Numbered from the stretch's first letter, positions 7,691-14,202 are shown. The stretch: 14,226 bases of DNA from an uncultured Collinsella sp. (GCA_902489955.1 CABUBY010000042.1:1-14226); one strand, 5' to 3'. Program-made: numbers and translations. The notes: a model not told the origin generated them from the sequence alone.

Positions 7691-7718
7691 ATTTTACCGC
7701 AGTCGAAGCCATTCTATA
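7691..7718 (-). promoter_or_regulatory. Candidate -10 boxes for the abi leader
   Basis: Minus strand carries TAAAAT (7691-7696) and, 14 nt further upstream, TAGAAT (7711-7716) inside TATAGAAT. Each is 5/6 or close to TATAAT, but no convincing -35 is found for either. Either would place the start of transcription just upstream of the leader hairpin. The remainder of the intergenic stretch to 7800 shows no gene. Confidence 0.3.
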
Positions 7719-7802
7719 CGGAACTCCACGAGGAAAGTTTGCAAGCGGCCGCCTCCTTGAATATCAACTTCATCCCACCCAAAAACTCATCCAACATTAA
7801 TC

Positions 7803-7830
7803 TTGGCTCAAGAATCGCTTAATCTATAAC
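7803..7830 (+). promoter_or_regulatory. Candidate promoter of the DUF4342/two-component operon
   Basis: TTGGCT (7803-7808), 16-bp spacer, TATAAC (7825-7830). It would give a leader of about 110 nt to ATG 7949. That leader is very GC-rich and can form two simple hairpins, GGCGGC/GCCGCC (7858-7905 region) and CGGGC/GCCCG around AGACC (about 7902-7918). No riboswitch fold was recognised. Confidence 0.4.
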
Positions 7831-7948
7831 CTGCACTATAGAGTTCGACCAAGGGCGGGGCGGCGCCGCGCAACGCAGGCCGCCGAACGCAACGCTCGCG
7901 CCCGGGCAGACCGCCCGGCGTCGCGCCCATCGAACGAAAGGACAGGTC

Positions 7949-8491
7949 ATGGACGACCTCGAAAAAGTTGAAACAATCCGCACCAAGTGCAACGTGAGCT
8001 ACACCGATGCCAAGACCGCGCTCGACGCTGCCGACGGCAACGTCCTGGATGCCATCATTTGGCTCGAGTCGCAGGGCAAGACCCAGACCACGTCGGCGCA
8101 CGCCGCCACCGAGTCCGCGCCGGTCGACGAGCCCTCGGCCGAGATGGTCGCCGCGCAGGCCGCTTACGAAAAGTCGAGCGAAAAGACCGACTTCTCCAAG
8201 AAGATGGACAGCGTGTGGGAGTACCTCAAAAAGCTCTTCCGCCTGAGCCTGGACACCAAGTTTATCGCCACGCGCCGCGATGCGATCATCCTCAACATCC
8301 CCATCCTGATCCCCATCATCGCCCTGTTTGCCTGGGGCGCCACGATTTGGCTGATGCTGATTGGCCTGTTCTTTGGCATGCGCTACCGCATCGATAGCGA
8401 CGGCGACGTGCCCGGCAGCATCAACAACCTTATGAATCACGCCGCCGATGCCGCGGACGACATCAAGCAAAATCTCAACGACGACAAGTAA
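7949..8491 (+). CDS. UBA-like / DUF4342 domain membrane protein
   Basis: A 180-residue protein. Residues 5-42 (VETIRTKCNVSYTDAKTALD, GNVLDAIIWLE) are a UBA/TS-N-like three-helix module of the kind seen in EF-Ts and NAC. An Ala/Glu-rich linker follows, then residues 82-150, which I read as DUF4342: an amphipathic stretch and a long hydrophobic region (112-144, containing NIPILIPIIALFAWG and LMLIGLFFGM) giving one or two membrane spans, and an acidic-polar tail. AAAGGA lies 8 nt before the ATG. It is followed 18 nt later by the response regulator, so the three genes may form one operon. Function is unknown; a membrane-stress or signalling accessory role is suggested only by its neighbours. Confidence 0.8.
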   Translation: MDDLEKVETIRTKCNVSYTDAKTALDAADGNVLDAIIWLESQGKTQTTSAHAATESAPVDEPSAEMVAAQAAYEKSSEKTDFSKKMDSVWEYLKKLFRLSLDTKFIATRRDAIILNIPILIPIIALFAWGATIWLMLIGLFFGMRYRIDSDGDVPGSINNLMNHAADAADDIKQNLNDDK

Positions 8492-8509
8492 TCGCAGACG
8501 GGGGCACGC

Positions 8510-9289
8510 ATGGCACGGATCCTGATCGTAGAGGACGAGGAGAAAATCGCCCGCTTTGTGACGCTCGAGCTGGAGCACGAGGGCTACCAGGTGGAACACG
8601 CCGCCGATGGCCGCACCGCCGTGGACCTGGCGCTGGAGCGCAACTACGATCTTATTCTGCTCGATGTGCTGTTGCCGCAGCTCAACGGCATGGAGGTCCT
8701 GCGGCGCGTCCGCAAGCACAAGGATGTACCGGTGATCATGGTCACCGCGCGCGATGCCGTGATGGACAAGGTGGCCGGGCTCGATGCCGGCGCCGACGAT
8801 TACCTGACCAAACCGTTTGCGATTGAGGAGCTGTTCGCACGGATCCGCGTAGCGCTGAAGCGCTCGGAGGCCGTGCGGGCGGCTTCAGGCGTTGGCGGCA
8901 TCGGGACGGGCGCGGCAGGCGGCACGGGTGTCGGCGCCACTGCGATGCCCCCGGTCAGTGACTCGACCCAGGTTTCCGCCTCGCTCTCCCCCGCCACGCT
9001 CGCCGTGGGCTCGGTTGCGCTCGACCCCGACCGCCGCGAAGTCACGGTCGGCGGCTCGCCCATTGCGCTCACGGCCCGCGAGTTCGATGTCCTCGCCTTG
9101 CTTATGGCGCATGCCGAGACCGTGCTCACGCGCGAACGCATCGCGCACGAAGCGCTGGGCTACGAATACATGGGCGACACCAACAACGTCGACGTGCACA
9201 TCGCGCACCTGCGTGCCAAGATCGAGGACGCTGGCGGCGCCCGCATCATCCAGACCGTGCGCGGGGTGGGCTATGTCTGCCGCGCGTAA
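8510..9289 (+). CDS. OmpR/ArlR-type response regulator
   Basis: A 259-residue two-component regulator. The receiver domain (1-118) has the acidic pair D9-E10, phosphoacceptor D52 in LILLDVLLP, T79 and K101 in YLTKPF. A C-terminal winged helix (about 165-259) has LTAREFDVLALL, the recognition-helix region NNVDVHIAHLRAKIE and the terminal RGVGYVCRA. The linker (about 121-164) is unusually long and rich in Gly, Ala, Ser and Thr. It overlaps the kinase gene by 17 nt, so the pair is translationally coupled. It probably activates or represses envelope-related genes in response to its partner; the regulon cannot be read from this window. The start is preceded by GGGGG. Confidence 0.97.
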   Translation: MARILIVEDEEKIARFVTLELEHEGYQVEHAADGRTAVDLALERNYDLILLDVLLPQLNGMEVLRRVRKHKDVPVIMVTARDAVMDKVAGLDAGADDYLTKPFAIEELFARIRVALKRSEAVRAASGVGGIGTGAAGGTGVGATAMPPVSDSTQVSASLSPATLAVGSVALDPDRREVTVGGSPIALTAREFDVLALLMAHAETVLTRERIAHEALGYEYMGDTNNVDVHIAHLRAKIEDAGGARIIQTVRGVGYVCRA

Positions 9290-10568
9290 CGCCGAGGCCA
9301 AGCGCGTCACCTCCATCGCCCGTGCCATCAACTGGAGCTATATGTGGCGCCGCTTGATGAGCTACGTCTGGCTCGATCTGCTGCTGATGGTGATTGCGGC
9401 GGCGATCCTCGTCTATGGATACAACCAGACGCTGCCCGACAGCGCGTTTACCGCAGGCTGGATTCCCGGCGCCACCGTTCACAGCATGTCGCTGACGCCC
9501 GCGCGCGGCTGGGACCTGACAACGCTCACCTATACCGTCGAGCTTGCGCGCACCAGCAAGTCCTTCCCCCTCGCGCAGGACCTCGTCACGCTATGGCCTC
9601 TCTACCTTGTCGTTGTGGGTTGGCAGGTCATCAGCGTGCTCAACATGCTCGGCGGCGCGAGGCGCGTGCGCCGCACCATGGCGCCACTCAACGACCTGGC
9701 CTTGCGCGTGGACGAGCTCGGCCGTATGCAGCTCTCCGGCGGCAAGATGGAAACGCTGGAGCAGGCCATCGAGCGCGCAAGCGTCGACTCGCCGAGCGTC
9801 ACCACCGGCGACGCCGACCTGGCGAGCATCGAGGTCGCACTCAACCGCCTGCTGCGCCAGATGCAAGAGGCCAAGCTGCAGCAGATGCGCTTTGTCAACG
9901 ATGCGAGCCACGAGCTGCGCACGCCCATCGCGGTGATTCAGGGCTACGTAAACATGCTCGACCGCTGGGGCAAAGACGACCCGGACGTGCTGGCAGAATC
10001 CATCGCGTCCCTCAAGGCCGAAAGCGAGCACATGCAGGAGCTCGTGGAGCAGCTGCTGTTTTTGGCGCGCGGCGATGCCGGACGCACGGTCCTGCGGCGT
10101 GCGGATACCAACCTGGCCGCACTGGTCGGCGAGGTATGCGAGGAATCGCAGATGATCGATACCGAGCACACGTATCGGCTGGCCTTTGACGCTGCACTTG
10201 TCAGCGACCCGCGCTGCGACGCGCCCGTCGACGTGGCGCTCGTGAAGCAGGCTCTGCGCGTGATCGTGCAAAACGCCGCCAAATACTCGGATGCGGGAAC
10301 GACCGTCACATTCGGCATAACGCCCGATGCGGGCATGGGCACGATCGACATAAGTGTTGAGGACGAGGGCATCGGCATGAACCAGGAATCCGCAGCTCAC
10401 GCGTTTGAACGGTTCTACCGCGCCGACAACGCACGCGATGCCGGCGCGCAGGGCTCGGGTCTGGGACTTGCCATTGCCAAGTGGATCGTCGATAGCCATG
10501 GCGGTGTCATTGGCGTGACCTCAGTCGAGGGCGTCGGCAGCCGCTTTACGATTCGCCTGCCGCGGTAG
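9273..10568 (+). CDS. Sensor histidine kinase, partner of the upstream regulator
   Basis: A 431-residue membrane kinase. The start ATG 9273 lies inside the regulator gene, just after GGGGTGGG; the frame is open further upstream but that is only antisense-like overlap with the regulator. Two transmembrane helices (33-50 and about 106-126) flank an extracytoplasmic loop of about 55 residues. A HAMP-like linker follows, then HisKA with SHELRTP (phospho-acceptor H213), and the ATPase domain with N-box QNAAKYS (N334), G1 DEGIGM (364-369), F box ERFYRAD (379-385) and G2 GSGLGLA (394-400). All catalytic motifs are intact. It autophosphorylates and passes phosphate to D52 of the coupled regulator; the stimulus is unknown. 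Confidence 0.97.
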   Translation: MSAARNAEAKRVTSIARAINWSYMWRRLMSYVWLDLLLMVIAAAILVYGYNQTLPDSAFTAGWIPGATVHSMSLTPARGWDLTTLTYTVELARTSKSFPLAQDLVTLWPLYLVVVGWQVISVLNMLGGARRVRRTMAPLNDLALRVDELGRMQLSGGKMETLEQAIERASVDSPSVTTGDADLASIEVALNRLLRQMQEAKLQQMRFVNDASHELRTPIAVIQGYVNMLDRWGKDDPDVLAESIASLKAESEHMQELVEQLLFLARGDAGRTVLRRADTNLAALVGEVCEESQMIDTEHTYRLAFDAALVSDPRCDAPVDVALVKQALRVIVQNAAKYSDAGTTVTFGITPDAGMGTIDISVEDEGIGMNQESAAHAFERFYRADNARDAGAQGSGLGLAIAKWIVDSHGGVIGVTSVEGVGSRFTIRLPR

Positions 10569-10587
10569 GAAGTCCCTCGGCATAAAT

Positions 10588-10621
10588 AAAGGGATAGGGC
10601 CACGCGGCCCTATCCCTTTTT
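10588..10621. terminator. Strong bidirectional intrinsic terminator
   Basis: Near-perfect stem AAAGGGATAGGGCC / GGCCCTATCCCTTT with an ACGC loop, followed by a T-run on the plus strand. On the minus strand the stem is followed by TTTATTTATG. It closes both the kinase operon (stop 10568) and the converging IIB-VOC unit (stop 10644). Confidence 0.93.
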
Positions 10622-10643
10622 GCTAGCTATGGCAGCTTGTGCG

Positions 10644-11018
10644 CTACTCGCGGCACAGGTGCACGGCGAAACCGGCGAACTCGCGCTTAAAGTACACGAG
10701 CTTGGTGCCGCCATCGGGCAGCAGCACGCGCGACTCCTCGTTGACCTCGAGCCCGCGCTCGGCAAACCACTTCTCGGCCGCATCAATGTCGTTGACGGCA
10801 AAGCCAATGTGGCCCTTGGTGCCACGACCATTCTGCTTCATGACCTCGACCAGCGAATCGTTAAAGTACGAAACCGGGGTCTCGATAACGGGCAGACCCA
10901 TCATCGTCGAGAACAGCTCCGCGATCTCCAGGGCGTCTGCCGGGTCGGTGGCGTTAATGCCCACATGGGCAACGCGCATGCCAAAGAGCTCGACCGGATT
11001 GGCGTTCTGCTCACTCAT
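10644..11018 (-). CDS. VOC-fold (glyoxalase/bleomycin-resistance superfamily) protein
   Basis: A 124-residue protein with one pair of VOC beta-alpha-beta-beta-beta modules: module 1 opens with MRVAHVGINATDP (14-26), module 2 with GHIGFAVNDIDAAEKWFAERG (about 69-89) and ends KLVYFKREFAGFAVHLCRE. Candidate metal ligands typical of the fold are His18, His70 and Glu or His near the C-terminus. The fold covers isomerases, lyases, dioxygenases and binding proteins, so the reaction cannot be assigned. It starts 11 nt after the PTS IIB stop and is clearly cotranscribed with it, which hints at a sugar-related or regulatory substrate. Size is normal for a single-chain VOC protein. Confidence 0.87.
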   Translation of the reverse strand: MSEQNANPVELFGMRVAHVGINATDPADALEIAELFSTMMGLPVIETPVSYFNDSLVEVMKQNGRGTKGHIGFAVNDIDAAEKWFAERGLEVNEESRVLLPDGGTKLVYFKREFAGFAVHLCRE

Positions 11019-11029
11019 GCAGTCAGCGC

Positions 11030-11317
11030 CTACTGAGCCATGACGTCAAGAACGGCCTTCTCGGCAGCGACGCGGTTCATGCCGGTCATGAAGGGCACGC
11101 CGCTCACGTACGGGCAGGTAAGGCCCTCGGGGGCAACGGTGGTGGCGATCAGCAGATCGGCGCCCTCGTCGCAAACGTCCTTGGCCTCGGAGATGGCGCA
11201 CTGCACGATCTCGTACTTGTCGGCGTAACCGTTGGCGTCGAGCATGGTGGCGACCTTCTGGGCAACGAGCGTGGAAGTAGCAGCGCCAGCACCGCAAGCC
11301 AAAACAATCTTCTTCAT
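11030..11317 (-). CDS. PTS sugar transporter subunit IIB, galactitol/lactose-type
   Basis: A 95-residue phosphocarrier domain. MKKIVLACGAGAATSTL places the phospho-cysteine at C8 in the P-loop typical of the Gat/Lac IIB fold, and the later stretches DLLIATTVAPEG and VSGVPFMTGMNR match the GatB pattern. It normally passes phosphate from IIA to the sugar carried through IIC. No IIA or IIC lies next to it: upstream is a divergent gene, downstream only the VOC gene. It is therefore an orphan IIB that must use partners encoded elsewhere or act as a regulator. GGGAGA lies 10 nt before ATG. Confidence 0.92.
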   Translation of the reverse strand: MKKIVLACGAGAATSTLVAQKVATMLDANGYADKYEIVQCAISEAKDVCDEGADLLIATTVAPEGLTCPYVSGVPFMTGMNRVAAEKAVLDVMAQ

Positions 11318-11392
11318 AGGTAATGTCTCCCTTCATGGTTTACTTTAGGTAAGTGTACCGCAGCGAGCGATGGCGCTCGGCCTCGATGCGCT

Positions 11393-11465
11393 TTTATGCC
11401 AGTTTGCTTGCACGCCGCGTATAATACATCTAGCACGTGTTGTCATACCGCTCGCTTTACGAGCG
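11393..11465 (+). promoter_or_regulatory. Promoter and small leader hairpin of the 11481 gene
   Basis: A perfect TATAAT at 11420-11425 lies 55 bp before the ATG, without a clear -35 at standard spacing (TTATGC is 20 bp upstream). The leader contains CGCTCG-CTTTA-CGAGCG (11449-11465), a 6-bp hairpin ending 3 nt before the AAGGA ribosome-binding site, so it could affect initiation. The divergent IIB promoter must lie in the same interval but I cannot place it. Confidence 0.45.
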
Positions 11466-11480
11466 ACTAAGGACTCTAAA

Positions 11481-12104
11481 ATGCCCGATTCCCGCACCCT
11501 CTGGACCGCCGTCGTCATTATTTGTATCGCCATATCGGTGTTCTTTAGCGTAAAAAAACGCACCACGTTTAAGCGCCTGCAACAGCTTATGGCTGCCAAG
11601 CAGTGGGACGAGTTCGATCGTTTGCTCGATGGCAAACTCACCAGCATGCTGTACCCACGCTATAACCGCGACTACCTGCGCCTGAACTCCTATCTGCTGC
11701 GCGAGGACCACAAGCGCGCCGACGAGATGTTCGATTTGCTGCTGGGACTCAATCTGCCCAAGATGCAGCGCGTCGACCTGGTGATTAAGGCCTTTAACTA
11801 CTACGTTGGCCAGGAGGACCGCAAAAAGTCCAAGGAGCTGCTGCACGAGATCAAAGGCTTTGAGGGCGGCCAGGCCGAGGCAGTCGCACACGAATGCCAA
11901 CTGATGTACGACACGATGATCCTCAAGCGCCACAACGACATTCCCGAGCTGGAGCGCATGCTCAAGGAGGCCGGTGACGACAAGGTCAAGAGCTGCCGCT
12001 TGGAGTATCTGTTGGCTCTGCAGTACAAGAACAAGGGCGACGAAGCCAAGTTCCAGGAGTTCCTGGAGAAGTCGGGGCAACACTCGATGGCCGTCAACGC
12101 GTAA
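11481..12104 (+). CDS. Membrane-anchored helical-repeat protein, function unknown
   Basis: A 207-residue protein. ATG 11481 follows AAGGA with 7 nt spacing; an in-frame start at 11370 lies upstream of the likely promoter and is rejected. Residues 8-25 (WTAVVIICIAISVFFSVK) form a single N-terminal membrane anchor followed by positive charges, so the rest should face the cytoplasm. The remainder is all-helical with TPR-like spacing: LMAAKQWDEFDRLLDG, LREDHKRADEMFDLLLG, YVGQEDRKKSKELLHEI, LALQYKNKGDEAKFQEFLEK. Such proteins usually act as adaptors. I do not recognise the family. It stands between a divergent PTS gene and tRNA-Leu, with no terminator visible before the tRNA, so read-through into the tRNA is possible. 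Confidence 0.83.
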   Translation: MPDSRTLWTAVVIICIAISVFFSVKKRTTFKRLQQLMAAKQWDEFDRLLDGKLTSMLYPRYNRDYLRLNSYLLREDHKRADEMFDLLLGLNLPKMQRVDLVIKAFNYYVGQEDRKKSKELLHEIKGFEGGQAEAVAHECQLMYDTMILKRHNDIPELERMLKEAGDDKVKSCRLEYLLALQYKNKGDEAKFQEFLEKSGQHSMAVNA

Positions 12105-12115
12105 CGGACGGCTTG

Positions 12116-12124
12116 TGCTAGACT
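12116..12124 (+). promoter_or_regulatory. Possible extended -10 promoter of tRNA-Leu
   Basis: TGC-TAGACT forms an extended -10 element whose expected start (about 12131) is 5 nt before the mature tRNA end. No -35 is visible. A CTAGA/TCTAG palindrome (12118-12129) overlaps it. Confidence 0.35.
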
Positions 12125-12135
12125 TCTAGTCTCAC

Positions 12136-12220
12136 GGGGGCGTGGCGGAATTGGCATACGCAGGAGACTTAAAATCTCTCGCCGCAAGGATTGTGGGTTC
12201 GAGTCCCACCGCCCCTACCA
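12136..12220 (+). tRNA. tRNA-Leu (UAA anticodon)
   Basis: Class II tRNA with encoded CCA (12218-12220). The acceptor stem GGGGGCG (12136-12142) pairs with CGCCCCT (12210-12216), with a closing G-U, and A73 is the leucine discriminator. The anticodon stem 12163-12167 / 12175-12179 closes a CTTAAAA loop with anticodon TAA (12170-12172). The variable region runs CGCCGCAAGGATT, and the T-arm is GTGGG-TTCGAGT-CCCAC (12193-12209). It decodes UUA. The 3' end is duplicated downstream. Confidence 0.96.
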
Positions 12221-12288
12221 TATGGAGCTTTCGAGCCCGTGTCCCCAAGGGATGCGGGCTCACTTCTTTTAGATGCCGGTGGGACTCG
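12203..12288 (+). repeat. Direct repeat copy A: tRNA 3' end + terminator + inverted T-arm
   Basis: This copy starts in the tRNA T-arm (GTCCCACCGCCCCTACCAT, identical to copy B) and aligns with copy B without gaps through the terminator to GCCGG-GGG-CTC. Positions 12278-12293 are an exact inverted copy of the T-arm stretch 12195-12210 (16 bases). Confidence 0.85.
12233..12270 (+). terminator. tRNA-Leu intrinsic terminator (copy A)
   Basis: GAGCCCG pairs with CGGGCTC around an inner GTCCCC/AGGGAT extension; followed by ACTTCTTTT. It stands 13 nt after the CCA. Confidence 0.85.
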
Positions 12289-12293
12289 AACCC

Positions 12294-12401
12294 GCGAGGG
12301 GGGGGCGAGCGTCAAGCGGACGCGTAGCGTCCGCAGCGAGCCGGCGAGGGCGCCAGCAGGCGTCCGAAGCCGGTGCGGATTTGCGAAGCAAATACGCAGA
12401 C
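12294..12401. repeat. Palindrome-rich spacer between the tRNA-tail repeats
   Basis: The spacer is about 108 bp. It holds a perfect 8-bp hairpin GCGGACGC-GTA-GCGTCCGC (12316-12334) and ATTTGC-GAA-GCAAAT (12379-12393), the latter extended by GCG/CGC with one mismatch, plus GCCGGC and GGCGCC palindromes. No open frame here looks coding, and the minus-strand frame that reads RGGGTRTHNP is a tRNA artefact. Confidence 0.7.
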
Positions 12402-12487
12402 GTCCCACCGCCCCTACCATGTATTGTTTACGAGCTCGTGTCCCCCAGGGATGCGGGCTCGTTTCTTTTACGCGCCGGCGGGGCTCT
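12402..12487 (+). repeat. Direct repeat copy B: tRNA-Leu tail remnant with second terminator
   Basis: Exactly 199 bp downstream of copy A, the first 19 bases are identical (tRNA 3' end including CCA). The divergence lies mainly in the 12 bases before the terminator. The terminator is conserved as GAGCTCG/CGGGCTC with GTTTCTTTT (12431-12469). There is no tRNA 5' half, so this is not a functional tRNA. Confidence 0.85.
12431..12469 (+). terminator. Second intrinsic terminator (copy B)
   Basis: CGAGCTCG...CGGGCTCG stem (one G-U pair) followed by TTTCTTTTA. It is a homologue of the tRNA-Leu terminator and provides a back-up stop for plus-strand transcription facing ppx. Confidence 0.75.
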
Positions 12488-12560
12488 AAGTTGCGGTGGA
12501 ATAGATCCTGTTTATACCGTTTACCAGCTTATTTAGGAACTATTTCACCGCAACTCAGAG
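12484..12560. repeat. 21-bp inverted repeat with 35-nt loop
   Basis: Left arm 12484-12504 and right arm 12540-12560 match at 19 of 21 positions (core AGTTGCGGTG-AATAG). The loop is AT-rich. It ends 8 bp beyond the ppx stop. There is no T-run on either strand that would make it a classic terminator, and no target-site duplication is visible. Confidence 0.75.
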
Positions 12561-12568
12561 GAAGACGG

Positions 12569-13570
12569 TTAAAGAGCACTCAGGCTCGGGGTCCAGGCGA
12601 TGGTGGGAGTCACGCCGTCGAGAGTCTCGTTGATGGTGGCGGCCATGCCGGCGAGGAGGCTGTTCTCGCTTACGGTGAGCGTCTTGTAGCCACCGGCGCG
12701 CATGAGCTCGCGAATCACCACGGCGCCGGCCAGAATCACGCCCGCGCGCTTGGGCTGCACGCCCGGCAGTGCAGCGATACCCTCCACATCCAGCGCGGAC
12801 ATGCGCTCAATGGCGGCCGAGATCTGCTCCATCGAAAGCTCGCGCAGGTGCACAAAGCTCGAGTCGTACGGCTCCAGCTCGTGGACCAGCGCCACGAGCG
12901 TGGTGACGGTACCGCCCACCGCAACGAGGCGCTCAGCACGCTCAAAGTCACTGGGCAGGCCTTCAAAATAGGCGGAGAACTGCTCGCCCGCCCACGCGGC
13001 GGCAGCCGCAAGCTCGTTCGTCGACGGCGGCAACGCCGAGAAAAAACGCTCCGTCACACGACGGCAACCAATGTCCAGCGAACGCGTTCCCTCCAGCGCG
13101 AAGATCCCGCGCTCCGGCGCGTATACACCCGTAGCGAGCTCCGTGGAGCCGCCGCCCGAATCGGCGACGATAATGCGTTCACCGGCAAAGTCGTGCGCCA
13201 CGCCAAAAAATGTCAGGCGTGCCTCGACCTCGCCCGGAATCACCTGCGGTTCGAGCCCCAGCTCACGCAGACCGTCCAGCAGCAGTGCGGCATTGGATGC
13301 ATCGCGCGCGGCGCTCGTGCATGTGGTGCAAATGCACGCGGCCCCAAAGGCACGCGCCTCGTCCACAAACATGCGGCATGCAGCGAGCACGCGCTCGACC
13401 GCCGCCTCGCAAAAGCGACCCGTCGCGTCCACACCCTCGCCCAGGTCGGTAATCTCGGTATGCTTGGACGATTCCACGATCGCCCCGCCCTCGACCTGCG
13501 CCAGCACCAGTCGCGACGACACCGTTCCCAGATCGATCGCCGCCACCTTATATCGTTTGCAATCTGCCAT
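12569..13570 (-). CDS. ppx: Ppx/GppA family exopolyphosphatase (short actinobacterial form)
   Basis: A 333-residue ASKHA-fold phosphatase that should release phosphate from polyphosphate ends, or from pppGpp. Visible motifs: phosphate-1 AAIDLGTVSSRL (10-21; DxGSNS is usual, so G-T-V-S is a variant), CTSAARDASN (84-93), GEVEARL (113-119, catalytic-Glu region; EEEA is commoner), the second phosphate loop ADSGGGSTEL (136-145), the adenosine motif VAVGGTVTTL (216-225), and PKRAGVILAGAVV (273-285). It lacks the C-terminal HD-like domain of E. coli Ppx, as is usual in actinobacteria. GGAGGGGAG precedes ATG by 6 nt. It lies 20 nt after the septum initiator gene, a neighbourhood familiar in actinobacteria. 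The two motif variants leave the balance between Ppx and GppA activity open. Confidence 0.92.
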   Translation of the reverse strand: MADCKRYKVAAIDLGTVSSRLVLAQVEGGAIVESSKHTEITDLGEGVDATGRFCEAAVERVLAACRMFVDEARAFGAACICTTCTSAARDASNAALLLDGLRELGLEPQVIPGEVEARLTFFGVAHDFAGERIIVADSGGGSTELATGVYAPERGIFALEGTRSLDIGCRRVTERFFSALPPSTNELAAAAAWAGEQFSAYFEGLPSDFERAERLVAVGGTVTTLVALVHELEPYDSSFVHLRELSMEQISAAIERMSALDVEGIAALPGVQPKRAGVILAGAVVIRELMRAGGYKTLTVSENSLLAGMAATINETLDGVTPTIAWTPSLSAL

Positions 13571-13590
13571 TGCGGGCTCCCCTCCGGGCG

Positions 13591-14202
13591 CTATTTGCCG
13601 TTGGACACGACCGTCTGGCCCTCGACACCGTTAAATCCAAACAGCATGTCGAGCGCCTGGATGTACCACGGCGCGTCCCTACCGACTTCTTCGATTTCCT
13701 TGGCAACTTCGCTGGCCTTCTTGGCGTTCGACGACTTCTTTTCAGCCGACGACGAGTCCGAATCATCGTCCAAGCCCAAGACATCAATCCTAGTCTCGCC
13801 AGGCATTACCAGGCCCAGGTCCTCGGACGCCGCGTCCTTGATGCCCTCCTCCGAGAGCAGCTTGTCGACGCTTTTTTGCAGCCCATCATTGTATTGCTGG
13901 CGAATCTCGACCTGCTTGGCCAAGATATCGCTCGAACGCTTTGCCACGTACAGGTCGCGCACGGGGAAATACAGGCTCACGAGCACCAGGGCAACGACGA
14001 TGCCGATGAATAGCCCTCGCTGAGGACCGTGGGTAAAGTCGTAGATCGCCTTGACCACCGCGTTGTCGTTGGCGTAGCGCATAAAGTCCGAACCCGAAAG
14101 ACGGCTCGAGGGCCTGCTCGATTTGTCGTGCGTCTGGGCCGAGGGACGCGACGCATGTGTCGAACGTGCCGGGCGCACCGGTCCATCTGTCGAAGTATTC
14201 AC
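13591..14202 (-). CDS. FtsB/DivIC-like septum formation initiator family protein
   Basis: A 203-residue bitopic membrane protein. The start is GTG 14202, which overlaps the TGA of a preceding frame (GTGA), an ordinary coupling signal. The N-terminal 55 residues are Ser/Arg-rich and disordered, then comes one membrane span (about 63-81, LFIGIVVALVLVSLYFP), a coiled-coil stretch (about 85-118, DILAKQVEIRQQYNDGLQKSV) and GIKDAASEDLGLVMPGETRI (120-139), which is the conserved FtsB/DivIC finish. A poorly conserved acidic/lysine-rich tail follows to the end. Role by family: part of the divisome FtsB/FtsL/FtsQ subcomplex. Assignment rests on topology, the ELGLV-P-E-like block and the ppx neighbour. 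The long N- and C-terminal extensions exceed the core family, as often in actinobacteria. Confidence 0.85.
   Translation of the reverse strand: MNTSTDGPVRPARSTHASRPSAQTHDKSSRPSSRLSGSDFMRYANDNAVVKAIYDFTHGPQRGLFIGIVVALVLVSLYFPVRDLYVAKRSSDILAKQVEIRQQYNDGLQKSVDKLLSEEGIKDAASEDLGLVMPGETRIDVLGLDDDSDSSSAEKKSSNAKKASEVAKEIEEVGRDAPWYIQALDMLFGFNGVEGQTVVSNGK

Noticed and set aside
8892..9272. N-terminal extension of the histidine kinase
   Set aside because: The frame is open but lies in the regulator's coding region and reads as Arg/Ser/Pro-rich shadow; ATG 9273 has a good ribosome-binding site and a normal kinase N-terminus.
12169..12420. Minus-strand small protein containing RGGGTRTHNP
   Set aside because: It is the antisense translation of the tRNA-Leu T-arm and its repeat; such sequences are a frequent annotation artefact near tRNA genes.
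12402..12420. Second tRNA gene
   Set aside because: Only the 3' end (acceptor strand, CCA and a few T-arm bases) is present; there is no D-arm or anticodon arm upstream, just palindromic spacer.
12191..14023. Plus-strand open frame of 610 codons across tRNA-Leu, ppx and the septum gene
   Set aside because: It begins inside the tRNA, is antisense to two recognisable genes, and has no domain or ribosome-binding site.
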